A DNA stretch of 20,387 nucleotides, taken from IMG/VR virus record IMGVR_UViG_3300047481_000128, positions 1 to 20,387 of that record. One strand, written 5' to 3'. The position numbers and the translations under genes were made by a program. Below the pieces are notes generated by a model. That model did not search any database. It saw only the letters and a list, made by a program, of their open reading frames with translations, and had not been told where the DNA came from. This stretch comes from a virus. Position 1 is the stretch's first letter, and every line of letters starts with the position of its first letter. Shown here piece by piece: positions 1 to 6,600 of the stretch.

Positions 1-35
1 ATCGTAAACCGATTGAGTTTGTTGGAGTATTGTAA
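1..35 (+). CDS. C-terminal end of an upstream gene (partial)
   Basis: Reading from base 3, the frame encodes RKPIEFVGVL and stops with TAA at 33-35. The last A of the stop is the first base of the next ATG, the TAATG junction also used twice further on in this window. That junction and the position suggest the tail end of a head-tail joining gene, for example an adaptor, but ten residues cannot identify a family. Frame 1 is also open through here, so the assignment rests mainly on the overlap. Confidence 0.35.
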   Translation, partial: RKPIEFVGVL

Positions 36-484
36 TGGTAGTATGCGAAACTCCAGACTTCGCATTTCCTATGCAAGCAGATGTATATCACCCAATAGTT
101 GAGCAGGGTATATATGGAGAAGTTAAAAAGACTTGGATTCTAGATAGAACAATTGCTTGTTCTTTTGCTCCAGCAGGAACAGCATTTAAAGAAGAAGTCA
201 TACCCAATATAAATATTACACAAGATAAAATCCTTCTTGGTAGATGCAAAACAGATATTCGTATATCAAGTTTAAAAGACGGTAACTCAATAACAAATGT
301 AATTTTAACTAATATTCGTGACAAGAACTGTAACGAGATATACACAGAAACCTCTGGTCCACGTGCAGGAAAGTCTACTATATTTGAAATAGCGACACAG
401 GATCCATTTGCTGGACCATTTGGTGATGTAGAATACTACAAACTTATAATTCGTAGATCTGATAATCAGGCGGTAGATGTATGA
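35..484 (+). CDS. Putative head-closure (head-to-tail stopper) protein
   Basis: A 149-residue protein with no signal peptide or membrane segment, predicted to be mostly beta. The N-terminal pattern (ADVYHP...GIYGEVKKTW, then a Cys-containing strand) resembles head-closure proteins of the SPP1 gp16 / phage head-tail joining class, which plug the portal complex after DNA packaging and dock the tail. Length and position, just upstream of a gp10-like gene and a terminator-like gene, fit that role. The ATG at 35 is preferred because GGAG lies at 24-27; the in-frame ATG at 71 has no ribosome-binding site. The 3' end overlaps the next gene by ATGA, implying translational coupling. The family call is by pattern and gene order only; another connector is possible. 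Confidence 0.5.
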   Translation: MVVCETPDFAFPMQADVYHPIVEQGIYGEVKKTWILDRTIACSFAPAGTAFKEEVIPNINITQDKILLGRCKTDIRISSLKDGNSITNVILTNIRDKNCNEIYTETSGPRAGKSTIFEIATQDPFAGPFGDVEYYKLIIRRSDNQAVDV

Positions 485-1155
485 TAAAAATGAGAATTAA
501 TTCCACAGCATTTAGAAAAGATATGAACAACATTATGGAGTACTCCTTTGGATTTTTAGAAGGAATTCATCGTGGTAAAAAAACTTTATACATGGCTCTT
601 GGCCCTCAAATAACAGAGTTGGCATCACAGTTTGTTGATGCAAATGCTAGAGTTTCTCCACAATTACTTCATCATATTTATGAATGGGAAAAAACTGGAA
701 GTCCAAAAGCAAGACTTTTTGATATTACTTTTACTGTTAATAATTTTGGGCTTGCATTTAATTCTTCGCTAAAACAATCTCAGTCAATTAAAGATGGATC
801 TAGAGTTCCATTTTATGACAAAGCAACGATAATGGAAAATGGTGTTGCTGTTACTATAAGACCTAGTAGGTCAGATGTGCTAAGATTTAAAGTTGATGGA
901 GAAGAAGTATACACAAGAAATCCAGTTACAGTAGAAAATCCTGGAGGACAAACGCAAGGACAATTTAGAAATGTAATATCTAACTTCTTTGGACTTTATT
1001 TTAGACAATCTTTCTTGCAGGCAAGCGGTCTTGCTGGTTATTTTAAATATCCAAAAGTATATGCAAGAAATATGGCTAAAGGTAAAAGTGGTGGAAAGTC
1101 TGTAGGAATTAAGACAGGGTATCAATGGATAGTTAACGCAGGAGTTGCAAGATGA
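481..1155 (+). CDS. HK97-gp10-like neck/tail-completion protein
   Basis: A 224-residue protein. The segment around residues 63-80 (LLHHIYEWEKTGSPKARLFD) is the most telling: HK97 gp10-like proteins of actinophages carry a similar His-rich 'H-x-YEW...ARL' stretch. An N-terminal helix-rich part (residues 8-60) precedes beta segments, and the C-terminal 40 residues are basic and glycine-rich. Proteins of this class act at the head-tail interface or in tail completion. The gene overlaps its upstream neighbour by ATGA (481-484) and its downstream neighbour by ATGA (1152-1155). A second in-frame ATG at 490 is a possible start; neither has a strong Shine-Dalgarno sequence, and the overlap favours 481 through reinitiation. 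Confidence 0.55.
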   Translation: MIKMRINSTAFRKDMNNIMEYSFGFLEGIHRGKKTLYMALGPQITELASQFVDANARVSPQLLHHIYEWEKTGSPKARLFDITFTVNNFGLAFNSSLKQSQSIKDGSRVPFYDKATIMENGVAVTIRPSRSDVLRFKVDGEEVYTRNPVTVENPGGQTQGQFRNVISNFFGLYFRQSFLQASGLAGYFKYPKVYARNMAKGKSGGKSVGIKTGYQWIVNAGVAR

Positions 1156-1847
1156 CAGAATCAACATCAGTATTAAATACACCAGTGCTATGGATTAATA
1201 AATATCTTCAAGAAAAACTTTCTATCTTAATATTAGAAGAGGTAAATGATAGAGGTATATGGGACAATACTATTACTTATAATGAAAATGATTTAGTAAA
1301 CTACTCAGATATTTATTATGTTGCTCTACGAGAAACATTAAGCGATGTTCCTAGTCTAAGTGAAAGTGACAAAGACTGGAAAATTTTTGACATATCTCCA
1401 GACCTTATTCCATTTTTCCCTACTGGGCCAACTACCTTAGAAACTCTTCAAACACAATTTCCAGAAGGCGGGACTATGGCTGTTTGGGATAGAATGTTTA
1501 AAATGCGTAGAGGTCCATTTCCACATATAAAATGTGAGCAATTGTTATATTATTTTTATGCTACAGGATTAAGCCCAAATTTAAGAATGATTAAAATTCA
1601 AGAGGCAATAATGAGGCTTTTGGATCGTGGAGATGAAAGCGCCCAGGATATAAACCTGTGGGCTAAAAATCATGGCCCAATTGATGGAATGGTTTGTAAG
1701 TTCTACTTCCACGACTTTAAGATATATCAGTTAGAAGAGGCACGGGATATAGTAGACTTTGGAACAGCCCGAACCTATGCGGGTAACAAGATAATCATAG
1801 ACTACGACTACCATCAAATGCAAGACATTATAGACTCAGTACTATAA
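1152..1847 (+). CDS. Putative tail terminator with inserted CBM5/12-like domain
   Basis: A 231-residue protein. Residues 10-30 form a helix (PVLWINKYLQEKL), and residues 80-231 alternate strands and helices, with a long helix near 145-165 (MIKIQEAIMRLLDRG). This is the arrangement expected of tail terminators, which cap the tube and bind the neck, and the position just before the tube gene fits. Between helix 1 and the rest, residues about 34-79 read GIWD-x3-TYNENDLVNYSDIYYVALRE...P...DW, closely following the W-x-Y-x-x-GD-x-V-x-Y-x-x-x-YVA...P...W pattern of carbohydrate-binding modules 5/12. Without that insert the protein would be about 185 residues. The insert is seen in the sequence; the terminator assignment is inferred from order and fold pattern. 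ATGA overlap with the gene before. Confidence 0.5.
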   Translation: MTESTSVLNTPVLWINKYLQEKLSILILEEVNDRGIWDNTITYNENDLVNYSDIYYVALRETLSDVPSLSESDKDWKIFDISPDLIPFFPTGPTTLETLQTQFPEGGTMAVWDRMFKMRRGPFPHIKCEQLLYYFYATGLSPNLRMIKIQEAIMRLLDRGDESAQDINLWAKNHGPIDGMVCKFYFHDFKIYQLEEARDIVDFGTARTYAGNKIIIDYDYHQMQDIIDSVL

Positions 1848-1858
1848 TAAACAGGCTG

Positions 1859-1864
1859 TATAAT
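1859..1864 (+). promoter_or_regulatory. Candidate -10 box before the major tail protein gene
   Basis: A perfect TATAAT lies in the 71-base gap between the terminator-like gene and the tube gene, with G before it and TTAT after it. GTATAATTAT is shared with the box before the short chaperone gene at 3304-3313. No convincing -35 hexamer was found at the usual spacing, and TG directly abuts the box rather than standing one base away. Transcription would begin near 1871, giving a leader of about 48 bases. A chance match in AT-rich DNA is possible. Confidence 0.4.
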
Positions 1865-1918
1865 TATCAATGAGGAAACACGCCTTTTAATTTCTAGAAA
1901 AATAAAGAGGTGAAATAA

Positions 1919-2536
1919 ATGGCATATACACGTGGTGATAGTACACAAATCATCGTAGGTGCAGCAGCACTTTTTACGTATGAGGCAGGTCCACTACCAG
2001 AAGCAGGTGCTCTACCAGGGTACACTGCAGGTACATCTTACAAGACGACTCTTTCCGATGAGGCAGGATTTCGTAACGTAGGTTACACAATGAATGGTTT
2101 GGAACTTCAGTTCCAGCCAGACTTCGGTGAAGTTGCTGTTGATCAGGTTCTTGACGTTGCCAAGTTGTTTAAGCAAGGCATGCAGGTTAACCTCAATACA
2201 ACATTTGCTGAGGCTACACTAGAAAATCTTCTTTTTGCTCTTGCAGGCAAAGATGATAATCTAGAAACAGTATCTGGTAATCCAACACTCAATCTTTCAG
2301 CAGGCGATATTGGCGAATGTCCAGTAGAGCGTGGTTTGGTTGCAGTTGGTCCAGGAACTGGCGATTGTGCTGACTCAGATTCTATTGAAAGAATCTATGT
2401 TGCATATCGTGCACTCTCAATTGAGAGCGTAACTGTTGGTGCAAAGCGTGATGAGGCAACAATGTTTGAGGTCTCATTCCGTCTACTACCAAATGACAAC
2501 GCATCTTACGGTAAAATCGTAGATCGTTCTCTATAA
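1919..2536 (+). CDS. Major tail (tube) protein
   Basis: A 205-residue protein that builds the tail tube. It is beta-rich, Gly/Ala-rich and acidic, with no signal peptide or membrane segment. The C-terminal part (ATMFEVSFRLLPNDNASYGKI) has the form common at the end of actinophage tube proteins. The place between the terminator-like gene and the chaperones is the standard one for a siphovirus tube gene, and no sheath gene is present. A good ribosome-binding site (AAAGAGGTGA, about 1905-1914) precedes the ATG. Base use differs from its neighbours: hand counts of two 60-base lines gave 53% and 42% G+C, against 23% in a line of the following gene, with CGT arginine and GGT glycine preferred. This fits selection for high expression. 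An intrinsic terminator follows directly. Confidence 0.8.
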   Translation: MAYTRGDSTQIIVGAAALFTYEAGPLPEAGALPGYTAGTSYKTTLSDEAGFRNVGYTMNGLELQFQPDFGEVAVDQVLDVAKLFKQGMQVNLNTTFAEATLENLLFALAGKDDNLETVSGNPTLNLSAGDIGECPVERGLVAVGPGTGDCADSDSIERIYVAYRALSIESVTVGAKRDEATMFEVSFRLLPNDNASYGKIVDRSL

Positions 2537-2561
2537 TACAACTTAATAATACAGATGGCCC

Positions 2562-2590
2562 AGCCCAAAAGGTTGGGCTTTTCTGTTTTT
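2562..2590 (+). terminator. Intrinsic terminator after the major tail protein gene
   Basis: Perfect 7-bp inverted repeat AGCCCAA (2562-2568), loop AAGG, TTGGGCT (2573-2579), followed by a T-rich run to 2590 interrupted by CTG. An outer arm ACAGA (2551-2555) can pair with TCTGT (2582-2586), extending the stem across an internal loop. It lies 26 bases after the tube gene stop. It should end most transcripts of the tube gene before the chaperones. Confidence 0.8.
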
Positions 2591-2605
2591 GGTATAATGG
2601 ATTCA
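2590..2605 (+). promoter_or_regulatory. Extended -10 promoter for a leaderless transcript
   Basis: TGGTATAAT (2590-2598) matches the extended -10 consensus TGnTATAAT exactly. Counting about seven bases on from the box puts the transcription start at 2605, the A of the long chaperone's ATG. No Shine-Dalgarno sequence exists between the terminator T-run and this ATG. Both facts point to a leaderless mRNA. The box follows the terminator T-run directly, so transcription restarts as soon as the tube transcript ends. No -35 hexamer at normal spacing was found; extended -10 promoters often do without one. Confidence 0.65.
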
Positions 2606-3291
2606 TGCCTACTCAAATTTACGATAGTATAATTGTTACTTTAGTTGATGGATCAGAAATATATGTGACCCCTTTAAAAATAAAATATCTTAAACTTTTT
2701 ATGAAAGAGTTTGAAAGAGTAAGAAATGCTAAAAATGATCATGAGGCAATTGATGCATTATGTTCTTGTGTAACAATAATGATGAGACAGTTTTATCCTA
2801 AAATAAAAACACAAGAAGAGTTAGAGAATGCAATAGATCTTCCCACTATATATAAAATATTAGAATATGCTGGAGGAGTTAGTATCAATGAAAAATCCGA
2901 TGAGTCTGTAAAAGATCAGGCAACAAAAGGAGGGGCCACTTGGGAAGAACTGGATTTAGCAGAATTAGAATCCGAAGTGTTTCTTCTAGGAATATGGAAG
3001 GACTATGAAGAACTAGAATCGTCTATGTCTATGCCAGAATTAACATCTACTTTAAAAATAAAAAGAGAAATAGATTATCAAAATAAAAAGTTTTTGGCAG
3101 CCATTCAGGGCGTAGATCTGGACAAAGAAAGCGGTAAACAAAATGCCTGGGAAGAAATGAAGGCTAGAGTATTTAGCAAAGGCAAAGCAGCAAATTCTAA
3201 AGATGTTTTGGCCTTACAGGGGGCAAATGCACAAAAGGCTGGTTTCGGTATTGGTATGGGCCTAGACTATGAAGATTTAACTAAAAAATAA
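2605..3291 (+). CDS. Tail assembly chaperone, long (GT-like) form
   Basis: A 228-residue, highly charged soluble protein that should bind and hold the tape measure during tail assembly. Residues 1-95 form a G-like domain that matches the next gene product (hand alignment from TLVDG through FMKEFER: 15 identities in 30). After a hydrophilic linker (about 96-110), residues 111-228 form a T-like domain with TWEELDLAELESEVFLLG and WKDYEELESSMSMPEL, ending in FGIGMGLDYEDL; this domain is typical of the frameshift-added part of actinophage chaperones. Here G and T are already fused in one uninterrupted frame. I found no X-XXY-YYZ slippery heptamer in phase at the domain junction. The start lacks a ribosome-binding site and is probably leaderless. 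Confidence 0.75.
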   Translation: MPTQIYDSIIVTLVDGSEIYVTPLKIKYLKLFMKEFERVRNAKNDHEAIDALCSCVTIMMRQFYPKIKTQEELENAIDLPTIYKILEYAGGVSINEKSDESVKDQATKGGATWEELDLAELESEVFLLGIWKDYEELESSMSMPELTSTLKIKREIDYQNKKFLAAIQGVDLDKESGKQNAWEEMKARVFSKGKAANSKDVLALQGANAQKAGFGIGMGLDYEDLTKK

Positions 3292-3301
3292 AACCTCACT
3301 A

Positions 3302-3331
3302 TGGTATAATTATTTCACTACCTTAAGGAGG
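3302..3331 (+). promoter_or_regulatory. Extended -10 promoter and strong ribosome-binding site for the short chaperone
   Basis: A second perfect TGGTATAAT (3302-3310) lies in the 44-base gap between the two chaperone genes. Transcription would start near 3317, leaving a leader of about 19 bases that contains AAGGAGG (3325-3331), five bases before the ATG. CCTTAAGG (3321-3328) is palindromic and overlaps the ribosome-binding site, but is too short to be a convincing hairpin. Unlike the upstream gene, this one has a conventional leadered start. Confidence 0.6.
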
Positions 3332-3335
3332 AGAA

Positions 3336-3659
3336 ATGGCTACAAACGTGCAAGAAGAGAAAGAAATTACTCTTATTGATGGCACAAAAATTAAAATCAG
3401 ACCACTTAAAATATCACTGCTTCGTCAATTTATGAAGAAGTTTGAAGGATTGGCAGAAGTTCAAGAAGATAATGATAAGTCTATGACTTTGCTTATCGAG
3501 TGTGTTCAGATCGCTATGAAACAATACAAGCCAGAATTGGCAGAAGATCTTTCTAAACTGGAAGACGTGTTGGATTTACCAACGGTCTATCAAGTTGTTG
3601 AAGCAGCATCAGGAGTGAATCTTTCAGATACCGCACTTCTCGCTTTAGCACAGCAGTAA
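3336..3659 (+). CDS. Tail assembly chaperone, short (G-like) form
   Basis: A 107-residue protein made only of the G-like domain. It shares the order TLIDG...PLKIS-x-L-x-x-FMKKFE...DLPTVYQVVE...GV with residues 8-92 of the preceding gene product, so the two are paralogues. In most siphoviruses the short G and long GT chaperones come from one start with a programmed frameshift; here the short form has its own gene, promoter and a strong AAGGAGG site. The long C-terminal T-like part is absent. An A8 run covers the stop codon (3658-3665), but the -1 frame past it ends within a few codons, so it does not look like a frameshift signal. It probably coats the tape measure together with the long form and is released as tube forms. 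Confidence 0.7.
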   Translation: MATNVQEEKEITLIDGTKIKIRPLKISLLRQFMKKFEGLAEVQEDNDKSMTLLIECVQIAMKQYKPELAEDLSKLEDVLDLPTVYQVVEAASGVNLSDTALLALAQQ

Positions 3660-3684
3660 AAAAAATTAATACAGGAGGCGGTTA

Positions 3685-6600
3685 ATGGCAGGAGATGTAA
3701 ACAGCAACATTTTTATTAATGTTGATACTTCTTCGGCTATGGCACAACTACGTGCCCTCGAAAAAGAATTAACTGCTCTTAACCGTGCTCTTGTTGTAGG
3801 AACAAAAACTGCAGCCCAGGCTCAGTCTAAATATGCACAAGGATTACTTCATAATGTAAACGCAACTGGTCAGTGGACAGCATCTATGACCAGAATGAGC
3901 ACTGCATCAGAGCAGTTTGCTAATAATTTAGACAGATCTAGATTATCATTAAAAGAATACTTTCGTTATGGAATGGCATCTACTAAAACATTTGGTAGAG
4001 TTTTTGGTAGTGAATTTGATACCGTATCTAAGTTAGTTCAGAAACGTGTAAAGACTTTACAACAACAATACGTCCAATTAGGTCGTGATGCTCAGGGTGC
4101 AATGAACGGCCTTAAGTTTACACCAAAGGCATTAAACTATAGAGATGTAACCACTCAACTAATGATGGCGACTCAACGCCAGCAAATATTTAACAAATTA
4201 CTTGATGATGGCTCAACAAAACTTCTAAATTTTGGTAAGAATACTCAGTGGGCTGGTCGTCAATTAATGGTTGGTTTTACAGTTCCTTTAATGCTTTTTG
4301 GAACACAGGCAATCAGAGTATTTAAAGAAATAGAAACTCAGACAATTAGATTTAAAAAAGTTTATGGAGATATTTTTACCGATCCTGGTCAAACAGACTT
4401 AGCATTAAAAAATATTAGAGCCCTTGCTGACGAATATACAAAGTATGGCGTAAAAGTTGCAGATACAATCAAGATGGCAGCCGATGCTGCTGCTGCAGGT
4501 AATTCTGGAAAACAGTTAGAGCAGATAGTAGAGCAAACCAATAGACTTGCAGTTCTTGGTGGAGTTACACAAGAAAAAGCATTAGAAACTACAATTGCAT
4601 TAAAAAATGCTTTTCAAATTGGAGCAGAAGATTTAGATCAAACAATTAACTTTTTAAACGCAGTAGAAAACCAAACAGTTGTTGCTTTAGAAGATTTAAC
4701 AGAAGCAATCCCAAGAGTAGCACCAGTTGTTCAGCAACTAGGTGGAGACGTTAAAGATCTAGCATTTTTTATGGCTGCTATGCAAGAAGGTGGTATTAGC
4801 GCAGCACAAGGTGCTAACGCACTTAAGTCTGGTCTTGGTTCCTTAATTAACCCAAGCAATAAAGCAGCAGAAGCAGCAGCAAAAGTTGGAGTTAATATAA
4901 AAGGAATTGTAGAAGCAAATCAAGGAAATCTAAGAAATACTGTAGTTGGTTTTGCTCAAGCGCTAGAACCATTAACAGATTTGCAAAGAACAAGAGTTAT
5001 TGAAGACGTATTTGGTAAATTTCAATTTGCTCGTATTTCTGCACTTTTAAATAACGTTACAAAAGAAGGGACTCAGGCTGCAAGAGTCCTTCAGTTAGCA
5101 AATGCATCCGTAGAAGAACTTGGTATTTTAGCAGAACGAGAATTAGGAGTTCAAGCAGATTCGTCTATGAACAAATTTGTTGGTGCAGTAGAAAGACTAA
5201 AGGCTGCAATTGCTCCAGTCGGAGAAGTATTTGCTAAAACATTAACTCCAGTTATTGAATTTATAACAAAAATGGCAGAAAGATTTAATAAATTGCCAGA
5301 AGGTATTAAAAAAGGTATAGCAACAATTGTTGCTGTTGTGGGTGGGTTGGGACCTATATTCTTAATGACATTTGGTCTAATGGCTAATGCCATGGCTAAT
5401 GCTATGAAAGGATTCAATTTACTTCGTAAAGGATATCAGCAATTAGCGTATGGATCTTCTGATGCCGCTTTAAAAACACAGTATTTGTCACAGGAAGAAT
5501 TAGAAAACATATCTGTTACCAATGCTTTGTATTCTACACATGAAAGACTTTCTGCAGCATATAAGATAGAATCAACTGCCCTCGGAGCATTGATTGCTCA
5601 GTATGGTACTGCAACAAATGCGATGAGAAACTTTTCAATGGCCAATCCAGGATTATTTGTTCCTGGAAGAGTTGTTCCGCCAATTCGTCGTTCAGGTGGC
5701 GGTACAGTAAGTGGTCCAGGAACCGCAACATCAGATTCAATTCCAGCATATTTGTCTGACGGTGAATATGTAATAAATGCAAAGGCAGTCGATACCTATG
5801 GAGTAGGTACTTTTGATGCATTGAATGCAAGAAAATATGCTAGTGGTGGTCCAGTAATAGGCAAAGATGGGATACCACGTTTATTCACTGGCGGATGGAT
5901 GACAAGAATTTTAAACTCAATGCTTCCTAGAACAAGAATGGGGGTTGTTCAAGAGGGCACAAGTGGATTCGCATTGTCTGGTTTTGGTGGCGGTAGTAGA
6001 GCGACAGCAAGAGTCGGTGCTGTTACGCCTAGTCCAAACTTGCCAACATCCTGGAGAAAAATTCCTTGGGAAAGAGATCCCTCAGATCCAGAATCTTTAA
6101 TTATTTCAGATCCAAATACAGGTCAAAAATTTAAAATTGCTAAAACAAGTAAGGAAGGATTTAACAAACTTTATGATGATTTAGTTAAACAGGGCAGAAT
6201 TCAAAAACGTGGAGATAGACCAGAAATGTCTCCAGAAGAATATTTAGTTCATAGATTATTTAAAAAATATAGACAAGGCAAACCATTAACACCAATTAAT
6301 GTTTTAGGACAGGCTGGATCTGCAGGAAGATCTCGTGTAAGAATTACTGGGGCAAGTAAAGGTGGAGCATATAAAAGATGGGGCGATGCAGTCAGGGCTA
6401 GATCACCTAGAGTAATGTCATTAATAAGAGAATTTGACTCAGAAGAAGAACATTTAAGAAGAAATTTTCCTGAGTTACACGCTCAGTTATCTGATCCAGC
6501 ATATAATAGATTTGTTATTTCCCCATCTCACATATCCCCTGCTGGTGCAAATAGAAACGCCTCTTCCTGGGGAAGAGAATTAATATTAAGAGACTCATCA

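Noticed and set aside
880-1182. Open frame of 100 codons on the - strand
   Set aside because: Antisense to two well-supported overlapping tail genes; Ser/Cys/Ile-rich translation with no recognisable features.
1870-1890. Six-codon open frame (MRKHAF) in the leader of the tube gene
   Set aside because: Too short and without a ribosome-binding site; AT-rich leaders produce such frames by chance.
2850-2960. Programmed -1 frameshift site at the G/T junction of the long chaperone
   Set aside because: The A5 run near 2890 and the AGGAGGGG run near 2930 do not form an X-XXY-YYZ heptamer in the reading phase, and the G and T domains are already in one frame.
3657-3665. A8 run at the stop codon of the short chaperone as a frameshift site
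   Set aside because: The slippery run begins within the stop codon itself, and the -1 frame meets a stop (TAA at about 3666-3668) almost at once, so no meaningful extension would result.
6511-6600. HNH-nuclease-like histidine motif in the tape measure insert
   Set aside because: A single SPSHISPAG stretch followed by Asn residues is suggestive, but the second His and the zinc ligands or full spacing are missing.
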